This document shows positions 1-7,053 of a stretch of DNA of 21,649 nt, piece by piece. Both the position numbers and the translations under genes were made by a program. The notes under the pieces were generated by a model. It searched no databases. It was not told the origin of the DNA and saw only the letters and a list, made by a program, of their open reading frames with translations. This DNA comes from DALYDP01 sp964541635 (lineage in GTDB: Bacteria; Patescibacteriota; Gracilibacteria; Peribacterales; Peribacteraceae), in contig CAZIQM010000015.1 of the NCBI GenBank assembly GCA_964541635.1, positions 1 to 21,649 of the forward strand, given 5' to 3'. Position 1 is the first letter of the stretch; every line of letters starts with the position of its first letter.

Positions 1-683
1 ATTGGCAGTCGGTCGAGAAACGCATCGAGCGCGTGAAGAACGGCGCCCGCAACAACAAGGACCTGGCATTGGAACTGGCGGTGTTGGAAAAACTGGCCGT
101 TCCGCTGCGCGAGGGCAAGCCGGCGCGCGAAGCCGCGCTGCTCCCGGAGGAAACGCCGATCGCGAAAAGCTTCCAGCTGCTCACGACGAAGCCGATGCTC
201 TACGCGGCGAACGTCGCCGAGACGGACCTGGCCACCCTCACCCCGGAGAAAGCGAAGGAGCAACTCGGACTCCCCTCCTCCGCGGAGGTCGTCTGCATCA
301 GCGCGAAAATCGAGGAAGAGCTGGTCGACCTCGCGCCCGCGGACGCGTTCGCGTTCCTCGCCGACCTCGGCGTCACGTCGTCGGGCCTCGACCGGTTGAT
401 CCGCGCCGCGTACCGCGCGCTCGGGTACATCACGTACTTCACCGCCGGCGTGAAGGAAGTCCGCGCCTGGAACGTACTCCAAGGCTCGACCGCCCCGCAG
501 GCCGCGGGCGTCATCCATACCGACTTCGAGAAGGGATTCATCCGCGCCGAGACGATCGCGTATAAAGATTTTGTTCAATACGGAGGAGAACAGGGAGCCA
601 AAGAAGCCGGAAAATTGCGCTCGGAAGGAAAAAGCTACGTCGTCCAGGACGGCGACATGTTCGAGTTCCTCTTCAACGTCTGA
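1..683 (+). CDS. ychF: Ribosome-binding ATPase/GTPase YchF, C-terminal part (5' end outside window)
   Basis: The reading frame is open from the window edge (first full codon at base 3) to TGA at 681-683, so only about the last 226 residues are present. The end is the YchF TGS domain: the stretches KEVRAWNVLQGSTAPQAAG, VIHTDFEKGFIRAE, and KLRSEGKSYVVQDGD followed by FLFNV are near-diagnostic for this family. The part before it is the helical region that follows the G domain; the nucleotide-binding motifs lie upstream of the window. YchF is a universally conserved P-loop protein of the OBG group that binds ribosomes and prefers ATP. Nothing looks broken. The next gene starts about 30-45 nt downstream on the same strand. 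An overlapping 187-aa ORF from base 2 is an Arg/Pro-rich shadow. Confidence 0.97.
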   Translation, partial: WQSVEKRIERVKNGARNNKDLALELAVLEKLAVPLREGKPAREAALLPEETPIAKSFQLLTTKPMLYAANVAETDLATLTPEKAKEQLGLPSSAEVVCISAKIEEELVDLAPADAFAFLADLGVTSSGLDRLIRAAYRALGYITYFTAGVKEVRAWNVLQGSTAPQAAGVIHTDFEKGFIRAETIAYKDFVQYGGEQGAKEAGKLRSEGKSYVVQDGDMFEFLFNV

Positions 684-714
684 GGATTGGCACGCCCGCC
701 ACGGACTGTGTAGC

Positions 715-1263
715 ATGGCAGGCCGTATGGGCGTCTTGAAACTCGACCACTGGGATGCGTTGCCGGCGCGCGAACCGATGCGTCCGCACGGCCTTCGCGC
801 GGACCCCTCCAAAAACAGGAGCAAGTTCGGCAAGTCGAGCAGCAGCCTCCCCCGCTTGTGGCAGGCGGTCCGCGAAGCGGGACCGTCGGTGGAGAAGGCT
901 GCGACCATGTACGAAAAACGCATGGGGCGCGTCCTGCAGCTCAGCGGCATCCGTTTGGAACAGGAAACCGTCACGAAAGGACATGCGCGGCCCGTGGACA
1001 TCGAACGCTACGAAACGTCGCTGCGCAGCCGCGCGGAAAACGAAACGCGCGATCTCGTCGGGGAGTCGCTCGACGACCTGCGCGCGTACGTCCGCGGCAT
1101 GCTCCTGTCCGAACGCTTCCCGCACGCGACGTTCGCGCGGGTCGATTCCCTGGACGAAGCGGAACGGTTCGTCGCGGAGCTTGATCATCGTGCGCCGCAG
1201 GAGGGTCCGGTTTCGTTCGTGGAGCACCATTGGGAACACGTGGGTGACCACGACGACGAATGA
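715..1263 (+). CDS. Hypothetical protein, about 182 aa, helical and charged
   Basis: I do not recognise this protein. The frame is open from 571, but the upstream part overlaps ychF and is low-complexity, so a start at ATG 715 or ATG 727 is more likely. ATG 727 follows GGCAGG (718-723) and lies 10 nt after the -10-like TAGCAT (711-716), so it is a serious alternative. The product begins with a motif-like segment (KLDHWDALPAREPMRPHG) followed by a long charged helical region with many Arg and Glu residues. There is no signal peptide or membrane segment. The stop overlaps the start of the next gene as ATGA at 1260-1263, which implies translational coupling to the RNHCP protein. That coupling and the open frame are the main evidence that it is real. 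Confidence 0.75.
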   Translation: MAGRMGVLKLDHWDALPAREPMRPHGLRADPSKNRSKFGKSSSSLPRLWQAVREAGPSVEKAATMYEKRMGRVLQLSGIRLEQETVTKGHARPVDIERYETSLRSRAENETRDLVGESLDDLRAYVRGMLLSERFPHATFARVDSLDEAERFVAELDHRAPQEGPVSFVEHHWEHVGDHDDE

Positions 1264-1571
1264 CGTTCATCGCCCGACAAGAGGCCTTCACGTGTGAACA
1301 TTGTGGAAAACACGTGGAAGAATTGGCGAGCGGAAGTTACCGCAACCACTGTCCGTTCTGTTTATGGAGCAAGCACGTCGATAAAGACGGACCCGGGGAC
1401 CGCTTGTCGGCATGCGGCGGAACGATGAAGCCGGTAAGCCTCGATCAACGCAGCAAGAAGGGCTGGATGATCAATCATGTCTGCGTCTCCTGCGGCAAAC
1501 GGATCCCCAATATCGCCGCCCCCGACGACGACCTGGTCGGGTTTTCCACACGAAATCCACCACAAGAGTGA
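1260..1571 (+). CDS. RNHCP domain-containing zinc-ribbon-like protein
   Basis: This 103-aa protein carries the motif that names the RNHCP family (YRNHCPFCLWSKHVD, about residues 28-42). It has two Cys-x2-Cys knuckles flanking it: CEHCGKH near residue 13, and CVSCGKR near the C-terminus after a conserved-looking GWMINHVC. The knuckles suggest zinc binding; the molecular role of the family is not established. The length is typical of stand-alone RNHCP proteins. Translation probably depends on the upstream gene through the ATGA overlap, and no Shine-Dalgarno sequence stands in front of the ATG. The frame ends at TGA 1569-1571, immediately before the palindrome TTGTACAA (1572-1579). Confidence 0.88.
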   Translation: MTFIARQEAFTCEHCGKHVEELASGSYRNHCPFCLWSKHVDKDGPGDRLSACGGTMKPVSLDQRSKKGWMINHVCVSCGKRIPNIAAPDDDLVGFSTRNPPQE

Positions 1572-1995
1572 TTGTACAACGGTACACCCTGCGAAGCGTC
1601 ACGACGGACATTTGTTTTTTGTCTTCCATAAGCCAAAAACAAAGCTATCGTCGTTCGGCGTGTCCGGGAGGTGGAATACTAATTTGTTCATATGTTTCCT
1701 CTACAGCAAGGGCTCTTTGACGCTTCGCGCTTGTCTGGAAAAGCGCTCCGGGAGTACGGTGACCTCCGCCATGAAATGGTGGTTTCTCTTCATCTGCTGC
1801 TTCGGGATCCTGTTCGTCACGATGTGACGCGGTGAACGTTCCATACTCATGCCTTCTCCCGGAACGGTGACGAGGTTTTTTTCGTGTCAAACAGGATTGA
1901 CTCGCCGAAGGAGGTTCGTATCCTGCCGCCAGCGGAAACAGTCGGCGCGTCGCCGATTGCGTATCCCGCACGATCCTTCGCATGGAGGCACATCA
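1572..1995 (+). other. 424-base gap with nested inverted repeats; possible structured RNA or 3' regulatory region
   Basis: No convincing gene of normal size lies here. Directly visible are: the palindrome TTGTACAA (1572-1579); a perfect 11-bp inverted repeat GCGAAGCGTCA (1591-1601) with its complement at 1718-1728; inside it CGGACA (1605-1610) against TGTCCG (1661-1666); and inside that a T-rich/A-rich stem (1611-1621 against 1634-1643). These nest in the correct order for a folded RNA of about 140 nt. Two further hairpins follow: GCGCTT/AAGCGC (1727-1732/1741-1746) and CGTCAC-GAT-GTGACG (1815-1829). A T7 run sits near 1875 and an orphan AAGGAGG at 1908-1914 with no usable start behind it. 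It matches no RNA family I can name, so it remains a candidate only. Confidence 0.3.
1771..1827 (+). CDS. Possible 18-aa hydrophobic peptide
   Basis: ATG at 1771 opens an 18-codon frame encoding MKWWFLFICCFGILFVTM, almost entirely hydrophobic and long enough for one membrane-spanning helix. It ends at TGA 1825-1827 inside the hairpin CGTCAC-GAT-GTGACG. There is no good ribosome-binding site and no clear promoter, and frames this short arise by chance. It is also the tail of a longer open frame starting at 1477 inside the RNHCP gene. It is listed because of its composition; real expression is doubtful. Confidence 0.15.
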   Translation: MKWWFLFICCFGILFVTM

Positions 1996-2220
1996 ATGCA
2001 CTCGCGAACCCTTGCTTGTCGTTTTCAGGGAAACCCGGTCACCAAAAGCGGCACGCCCGACCCGCGGTACCTGGACGAAGCCCTCGAGCTGTTCGAACTC
2101 GGCCAATCCGGCGTCTTCAATTCCCGGGACCATCTCGGGGACGATGACGACGACATGTACGCCATGTCGATGCAGTTCTCGGGGGGAGGTTTCTCCCACC
2201 GTCCCGGCAGGGAATCGTAA
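1996..2220 (+). CDS. Small acidic hypothetical protein, 74 aa
   Basis: ATG 1996 is preceded by a strong GGAGG at 1984-1988 with 7-nt spacing, one of only two classical Shine-Dalgarno sites in the window; this decided the start. The product is basic at its N-terminus, then acidic, with a run of five aspartates (HLGDDDDDMYAMSMQF, about residues 46-61) and a Gly/Ser-rich end. No domain, signal peptide or membrane segment is recognised. The stop is followed within 30 nt by a hairpin terminator shared with convergent nrdJ. The open frame extends upstream to 1849, but without a ribosome-binding site. It could be a chance ORF; the ribosome site and terminator placement argue for a real gene. Confidence 0.5.
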   Translation: MHSRTLACRFQGNPVTKSGTPDPRYLDEALELFELGQSGVFNSRDHLGDDDDDMYAMSMQFSGGGFSHRPGRES

Positions 2221-2244
2221 TCACGCTCCTCCGAGCGAAAGACG

Positions 2245-2280
2245 AAAAAGCGCCCCGGCTCACTCGAGCTAGGGCGTTTT
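2245..2280. terminator. Bidirectional rho-independent terminator between orf74 and nrdJ
   Basis: An A5 run and CGCCC on the left pair with GGGCG and T4 on the right (2271-2280), with one bulged G. The stem continues inside as GCTC/GAGC around an ACT loop. It has U-rich tails on both strands and sits between convergent genes, so it can stop transcription from both. Confidence 0.8.
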
Positions 2281-2302
2281 CCCATGCGATGGAAACGACC
2301 GT

Positions 2303-5300
2303 TCAGGAACAGCCGCTCGTGGCGCCGCAATCGAGGCACACTTCGCACGAACCGTTGCGCTTCATCTTCATGCTGCCGCATCCGCTGCAGGCCGAACCGG
2401 TGTAGCCCTGCTGCTTCGCCGCTTCGGCGCCGCTCGTCGGTTCCGCTTCGGCGACCGCGACCGCGGGCGACGAGCCGAGCATCGAGGGCTGCGCGGACGA
2501 TCCTTCGTCCACCACCGTCAGGCGCATCGCGAACGCGTCCTTGCTCTTGGTTCCTTCGGCGTAGGCCTTGTCGACGAGGTCCTTGTTGTGGAACTGCAGG
2601 GACTTCTCCTTCGTGAGGAACTTGAGGGCGAGCCAACGTCCGAGGTAGTCCATGATCGACTTCGCCATCGGGATCTCGGGGTTCTGCGTGAATCCGGACG
2701 GTTCGAAGCGCGAGTTCACCATCTTGGCGCAGAGCACTTCGAGCGGCACGCCGTACTGCAGGTTCATCGACATGCCCACGGACCACATGTCCATGATGCC
2801 GGAGAGCATCGTCCCCTCCTTGTTCATCTTGATGAAGATCTCGCCCGGGGTGCCGTCGTCCCACATGCCGACGTGCAGGTAGCCGTCGTGGCCGGCGATG
2901 GAGAACTTGTGCGTGATGCTCATGCGCTCGTCCGGCATCTTGCGGCGGCGCGGCATTTCCTTGAGGACGATCTTCTCGACGATCTGGACCTCGACCTTCT
3001 CCTTCTCCTCCTTCTTGTCCGATTGCGTGTTGAGCGCCTGGCTCATCTTGCAGCCGTCGCGGTAGAGCGCGTTGGCCTTGAGGGCGAGTTTCCAACTGAG
3101 GAAGTACGCGTTCTTGATGTCCTCGACCGTCGCTTCGTTCGGGAGGTTGATAGTCTTGCTGATGGCGCCCGAGATGAACGGCTGGGCGGCGCCCATCATG
3201 CGGATGTGGCCTTCGGCGGCGATGAACCGCTTGCCGAGCTTGCCGCACTTGTTGGCGCAGTCGAACACGGCGAGGTGCTCGGACTTGAGGTGCGGGGCCC
3301 CTTCGACCGTCAGGCGGCCGCACACCGCGAGGTTGGCCTCCTCGATTTCGAGGTCCGTGAAGCCGAGTTCCTTGAGCAGGCTGAAGCCGGGGTCGTTGAT
3401 CTGTTCGTCAGTGAAGCCGAAACGCTTGAGGGCCTCGTCGCCCAGCGCGTGGCGGTTGAAGGCGAAGCTCAGGTCGAACACGCCCGAGAGCTGCTGCTCG
3501 ATCTTGGCGATGTCGGTGTCGACGAAGCCCTTCGCGCGCAGGCTCTGGCGGTTGACGTGCGGCGTGCCCTCGAGCGAGAGCGTGCCCATCACGTAGCGCA
3601 TGATGTCGCGCACCTGGGTGTCGTCGTAGCCCATGGCGTGCAGGGCGGGCTCGACCGACTGGTTGGCGATCTTCATGTAGCCGCCGCCGGCGAGTTTCTT
3701 GAACTTCACGAGGGCGAAGTCCGGCTCGATGCCGGTCGTGTCGCAGTCCATGGCGAGGCCGATCGTGCCCGTGGGCGCGATGACCGTGACCTGAGCGTTG
3801 CGGAAGCCGTGCTCCTCGCCCGTGGCGAGCGCGCGGTCCCACGCCTCCTTGGCGGCCACGAGCAGCTCTTCCGGGGTTTCGTTCTGGTCGAGGCCGACCG
3901 GCGCGACGCGCAGGCCCTCGTATTCCTTCACCGGGGCGTCGTAGGCGGCGCGGCGGTGGTTGCGGATCACGCGGAGCATGTGCTCGCGGTTCTTGGCGTA
4001 GCCCGGGAACGGCCCGTGGATGCGCGCCATTTCAGCGGAGGTGGCGTACGACTCGCCCGTGAGCATGGCGGTGAGGGCGCCGCCGATGGCGCGGCCCTTC
4101 TCGCTGTCGTACGGGATGCCCATGCGCATGAGCATGGCGCCGAGGTTGGCGTAGCCGAGGCCGAGCGTGCGGAACTTGTAGCTGAGTTCGGCGATCTCCT
4201 TGCTCGGGAACTGGGCCATGAGGACCGAGATCTCGAGGACGATCGTCCAGAGGCGCGCGGCGTGCATGTAGTTCTCGACCTGGAACGTGCCGTGCTCTTC
4301 GTCGTAGAACTTCAGGAGGTTCAACGAGGCGAGGTTGCAGGCCGTGTTATCGAGGAACATGTACTCGCTGCACGGGTTGCTGGCGTTGATGCGGCCGTCG
4401 GCGGGGCACGTGTGCCAGTCGTTGATCGTCGTGTCGTACTGGACACCCGGATCGGCGCATGCCCACGCGGCGAGGCCGATTTCGTCCCAGAGGGCGCGCG
4501 CCTTGAGCGTCTTGCAGGGCTTGGCCGGGCGCTGCTCCTGGATGGCCTTCTTGCGCTCCGTGCGCCAGTAGAGGTTCCAATCGCCGTCCTGCTCGACCGC
4601 CTCGAAAAACTCGTGCGGGATGCGGACGCTGTTGTTGCTATTCTGGCCCGAGACCGTCTGGTAGGCCTCGCCGTTGAAGTCGCTGTCGTAGCCGGCTTTC
4701 ACGAGCGCGGCGACCTTCTTCTCCTCTTCCTGTTTCCAGTGGATGAAGGCCTCGATATCCGGGTGGTCGAGATCCAAGCACACCATCTTCGCCGCGCGGC
4801 GGGTCGTGCCGCCCGATTTGATGGCGCCCGCGGCGCGGTCGCCGATCTTGAGCCAGCTCATGAGGCCCGAGCTCGTGCCGCCGCCGGAGAGGGGCTCGCC
4901 GCGGCCGCGGAGGTTGCTGAAGTTGGTGCCCGTGCCGGAGCCGTACTTGAAGAGGCGCGCCTCGCGGACCCACAGGTCCATGATGCCGCCTTCGTTCACC
5001 ATGTCGTCGTCGACGCTCTGGATGAAACACGCGTGGGGCTGGGGGCGCGTGTAAGCGTCCTCGCTTTTGCGCACCTCGCCCGTGACGGCGTCGCAGTAGT
5101 AGTGGCCCTGGGGCACGCCCGTGATGCCGTAGGCCGTCTGCAGGCCCGTGTTGAACCACTGCGGCGAGTTCGGCGCGGCCATCTGGTGGATGAGCATGTA
5201 GCTCATCTCGTCCTCGAACGCCTGGGCGTCCTGCGGCGTCGAGAAGTAGCCGTGGGATTCACCCCAAAACCTCCAGCATCCCGCCAAGCGGCGGACGACC

Positions 5301-5638
5301 TGCTTCGCGGAGCGCTCGGGACCCGTCACGACGTCGCCTTTCTCGTTCCTCATGACGTTCCCGTTGGCGTCCTTCTGCGGCACGCCGGCTTTGCGGAAGT
5401 ACTTGCTCACGACGATGTCCGTCGCGACCTGGCTCCACTCCTTGGGCACTTCGGCGTCGACCATCTCGAAGACGATCGAACCGTTCGTGTTCTTGATGCG
5501 GCTCGTGCGCTTCTCGTAGACCACTTCTTCCAGCGGGTCGCTGCCCGGCGTGGTGAAGACTCGTCGGACGGACAAACCGCCGCCCGTCTTCTGGGAGGAG
5601 GCAAGGGAGCGGGACATCGCTGGGGAAGCGGGATTCAT
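2303..5638 (-). CDS. nrdJ: Adenosylcobalamin-dependent (class II) ribonucleoside-diphosphate reductase
   Basis: This 1111-aa enzyme reduces ribonucleotides to deoxyribonucleotides using a cobalamin-generated thiyl radical. Visible features from this start: QMAAPNSPQWFNTGL near 152-166; redox cysteine in PHACFIQSV (C204); radical cysteine and glutamate in NPCSEY (C423, E425); partner cysteine in DNTACNLASLNL (C434); the APTGTIGLAMDCDTTG loop; a TSCPD-type domain near 900-1030; and a C-terminal Cys cluster (SGCGSMKMKRNGSCEVCLDC), probably a zinc ribbon that also re-reduces the active site. The length suits the large NrdJ form, and no intein is present. The frame stays open to TTG 5728, but two NrdR-like boxes occupy 5664-5711, so ATG 5638 (or ATG 5617) is preferred. 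No Shine-Dalgarno sequence is seen. The gene stands alone, with a terminator downstream. Confidence 0.96.
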   Translation of the reverse strand: MNPASPAMSRSLASSQKTGGGLSVRRVFTTPGSDPLEEVVYEKRTSRIKNTNGSIVFEMVDAEVPKEWSQVATDIVVSKYFRKAGVPQKDANGNVMRNEKGDVVTGPERSAKQVVRRLAGCWRFWGESHGYFSTPQDAQAFEDEMSYMLIHQMAAPNSPQWFNTGLQTAYGITGVPQGHYYCDAVTGEVRKSEDAYTRPQPHACFIQSVDDDMVNEGGIMDLWVREARLFKYGSGTGTNFSNLRGRGEPLSGGGTSSGLMSWLKIGDRAAGAIKSGGTTRRAAKMVCLDLDHPDIEAFIHWKQEEEKKVAALVKAGYDSDFNGEAYQTVSGQNSNNSVRIPHEFFEAVEQDGDWNLYWRTERKKAIQEQRPAKPCKTLKARALWDEIGLAAWACADPGVQYDTTINDWHTCPADGRINASNPCSEYMFLDNTACNLASLNLLKFYDEEHGTFQVENYMHAARLWTIVLEISVLMAQFPSKEIAELSYKFRTLGLGYANLGAMLMRMGIPYDSEKGRAIGGALTAMLTGESYATSAEMARIHGPFPGYAKNREHMLRVIRNHRRAAYDAPVKEYEGLRVAPVGLDQNETPEELLVAAKEAWDRALATGEEHGFRNAQVTVIAPTGTIGLAMDCDTTGIEPDFALVKFKKLAGGGYMKIANQSVEPALHAMGYDDTQVRDIMRYVMGTLSLEGTPHVNRQSLRAKGFVDTDIAKIEQQLSGVFDLSFAFNRHALGDEALKRFGFTDEQINDPGFSLLKELGFTDLEIEEANLAVCGRLTVEGAPHLKSEHLAVFDCANKCGKLGKRFIAAEGHIRMMGAAQPFISGAISKTINLPNEATVEDIKNAYFLSWKLALKANALYRDGCKMSQALNTQSDKKEEKEKVEVQIVEKIVLKEMPRRRKMPDERMSITHKFSIAGHDGYLHVGMWDDGTPGEIFIKMNKEGTMLSGIMDMWSVGMSMNLQYGVPLEVLCAKMVNSRFEPSGFTQNPEIPMAKSIMDYLGRWLALKFLTKEKSLQFHNKDLVDKAYAEGTKSKDAFAMRLTVVDEGSSAQPSMLGSSPAVAVAEAEPTSGAEAAKQQGYTGSACSGCGSMKMKRNGSCEVCLDCGATSGCS

Positions 5639-5663
5639 GGGTTTATTCGGGGAGTGGATGAAA

Positions 5664-5679
5664 ATACCGTATATAGTGT
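5664..5679 (-). promoter_or_regulatory. NrdR box, proximal, upstream of nrdJ
   Basis: On the minus strand this reads ACACTATATACGGTAT. The first ten bases match the known NrdR box consensus (acaCwAtATaTwGtgt) exactly; the second half is less conserved. It ends 26 nt before the chosen nrdJ start and pairs with a second box 32 bp upstream. NrdR is the Zn/ATP-cone repressor of ribonucleotide reductase genes. Confidence 0.8.
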
Positions 5680-5695
5680 GTCTGGGGAGAACAAA

Positions 5696-5711
5696 CCCCA
5701 ACATATTGTAT
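5696..5711 (-). promoter_or_regulatory. NrdR box, distal, upstream of nrdJ
   Basis: On the minus strand this reads ATACAATATGTTGGGG; its core CAATATGTTG fits the CwAtATaTwG consensus at all but one position. The start-to-start distance to the proximal box is exactly 32 bp, about three helical turns, the usual arrangement for cooperative NrdR binding. TACAAT within the box could also serve as a -10 element, so binding would block the promoter. Confidence 0.78.
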
Positions 5712-5894
5712 TCACGGGTCCCCCTCAAGAATCGAGGGCCCGCGATCGTTTGGAAAAATCGGGGGAGGCGAAGTGTCCTTCAGCTACACGAAAACTTCAA
5801 ACGAAATTATGTATTCAATGAGTGATTGCAGCACCGGTGTGGATTCGTGAAAAGGAATTTTTGTATACAACGGCGTCGCGCGACGCTGCGGGAA

Positions 5895-6413
5895 TCAGTA
5901 CCACACCTTCTTCCACCCCAGCGCGTACGAGATCGAGTTCGCGGCGAGGCTCAGGATCGGCCCGGCGACGAGCAACGCGACCGCTATCTGCCACGCCGGC
6001 ACGAAGAGCGGCAAGCCGAGGAGCAGCGCGCCGACGACGTAGTCGATGCCGTCGACCACGGGCCACGCTCCGCCGGGCGCGATGCCGATGCGCCGTTTGA
6101 AATAGCTCTTCACGCAATCCCCCGCCATCGCGCCGAGCGAAATGAGCGCGCTCCAGCCCAGCCAGAAGGCGTACCCCGTCTGCAGTTCCCACGGCGTCAG
6201 CGCGAGCTGCAGCCAGCCCGTGACGATGCCCGCGAGGATGGCGACGAGGAACCCGAGGGACGACTTGTTGGCTCCCAGGCCCGCTTCCCATAACGGGCGG
6301 CGGTAGGGCGCGAGCCACGCGGACTTCCCCACGAAAACCGGCACAGCGTTCGCGACGAGCGCCGGCAAGTAGAGCCAGAGGGCGGCGGCCAGCGCGTTGA
6401 AGGGGCCGAACAT
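5895..6413 (-). CDS. CDP-archaeol synthase-like (CarS/DUF46) integral membrane CTP transferase
   Basis: This 172-aa protein has about five membrane segments (near residues 8-28, 51-72, 82-100, 125-140, 142-166). It carries the CarS-family cytoplasmic motif: GD (98-99), KSYFKRRIGIAPGG (102-115) and DGIDY (121-125), where the family typically has a D-x-x-D/F pattern. In archaea the family forms CDP-archaeol from CTP and unsaturated archaetidic acid. Bacterial members are common, and I infer a CDP-activated lipid precursor here, possibly CDP-diacylglycerol. The start is fixed by a TGATG junction: the last base of the pgsA stop (6413) is the first base of this ATG. Neighbouring PgsA uses CDP-lipid as substrate, so the two may act in sequence. 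A 14-bp palindrome, GCGTCGCGCGACGC (5873-5886), follows the stop and may be a weak terminator. The lipid substrate cannot be told from sequence. Confidence 0.85.
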   Translation of the reverse strand: MFGPFNALAAALWLYLPALVANAVPVFVGKSAWLAPYRRPLWEAGLGANKSSLGFLVAILAGIVTGWLQLALTPWELQTGYAFWLGWSALISLGAMAGDCVKSYFKRRIGIAPGGAWPVVDGIDYVVGALLLGLPLFVPAWQIAVALLVAGPILSLAANSISYALGWKKVWY

Positions 6414-7036
6414 CAGGAGCGGAAGAATTTCTTGGGACGGAACAACGCCGGACCATGTTCCGCGAAATACTGCGCCGTGCCGACCACGCCGACCGCGGCG
6501 GCCGCCACCATGAGCCAGTACGTCGCGTCGAACCCAGCGTTGAACCACGCGGAGTTGACGACGCCCGCCAACGAACCGCCGGCCGGCGTGCCTTCCTGGA
6601 GTTCCACGACGGACACGAGGACGAGCAGCAACCCGATCGACGCCATCTGGAAGAACGACTTCCACTTGCTCACCATGTTCGCGGGCATCGAGTGGCCGAG
6701 GCCGGCCGCGAAGGCGCGGAAGCTGTCGGTGACGATGTCGCGCGTGAAGACGAGCAAGATGAGCCAGGCGGGATAGACCTGGACGAGCGTGAGGTAGATG
6801 AACGCGAGGTAGACGAGCAGTTTGTCGGCAAGGGGATCCAAGAACGCGCCGAGCTTCGTTTCCTGGTGCCAAGAGCGTGCCAAACGGCCGTCGAGGAAAT
6901 CCGTGGCGGCCGCGAGGACGAAGCACGCGGCGGCGATGGTGACGTGGAACGGCACGGCGTTCTCGAGCAGGAGCAACGCGCCGACCGCGACCGCGAGGAC
7001 GATGCGCGCCGACGTGAGGAGGAGGGGGATATTCAT
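6413..7036 (-). CDS. pgsA: CDP-diacylglycerol-glycerol-3-phosphate 3-phosphatidyltransferase (PgsA-type CDP-alcohol phosphatidyltransferase)
   Basis: The 207-aa membrane enzyme shows the complete CDP-alcohol phosphatidyltransferase signature D-x2-D-G-x2-A-R-x8-G-x3-D-x3-D at residues 46-71 (DFLDGRLARS, then GAFLDPLAD), which carries the two metal ions. Hydrophobic segments flank it (about 5-22, 30-45, 73-100, 140-160 and 175-195). Family members transfer a phosphatidyl group from CDP-diacylglycerol to an alcohol. Assignment to PgsA, the first step to phosphatidylglycerol, rests on length and overall similarity; another CDP-alcohol transferase is possible. The start at ATG 7036 lies 17 nt after the propeller gene stop. 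It is preceded by TATACT ending 7 nt before the ATG, so an internal leaderless promoter may add to read-through. No Shine-Dalgarno sequence is seen. Confidence 0.9.
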   Translation of the reverse strand: MNIPLLLTSARIVLAVAVGALLLLENAVPFHVTIAAACFVLAAATDFLDGRLARSWHQETKLGAFLDPLADKLLVYLAFIYLTLVQVYPAWLILLVFTRDIVTDSFRAFAAGLGHSMPANMVSKWKSFFQMASIGLLLVLVSVVELQEGTPAGGSLAGVVNSAWFNAGFDATYWLMVAAAAVGVVGTAQYFAEHGPALFRPKKFFRS

Positions 7037-7043
7037 GGGAACG

Positions 7044-7049
7044 AGTATA
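7044..7049 (-). promoter_or_regulatory. Possible -10 element of pgsA
   Basis: TATACT on the minus strand ends 7 nt before the pgsA ATG, which places the expected transcription start at the start codon. No good -35 is seen 16-18 bp upstream. The call rests on similar spacing at other genes in this window. Confidence 0.35.
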
Positions 7050-7053
7050 ACAC

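Noticed and set aside
2..565. 187-codon plus-strand ORF at the window start
   Set aside because: It is an Arg/Gly/Pro-rich shadow of ychF in another frame.
5639..5728. N-terminal extension of nrdJ to TTG 5728 or ATG 5704
   Set aside because: Both starts would place the two NrdR-like boxes inside the coding region, and the extra residues do not resemble NrdJ.
2588..5821. 1077-codon plus-strand ORF opposite nrdJ
   Set aside because: It is the antisense shadow of nrdJ caused by GC-rich codon use; its composition is Val/Ala/Glu/Arg/His-rich without any recognisable domain, while nrdJ is unmistakable.
5815..6456. 213-codon minus-strand ORF overlapping the CarS-like gene
   Set aside because: It is an Arg/Ala-rich alternative frame; the CarS-like frame has membrane helices, the KRRIG motif and the TGATG coupling.
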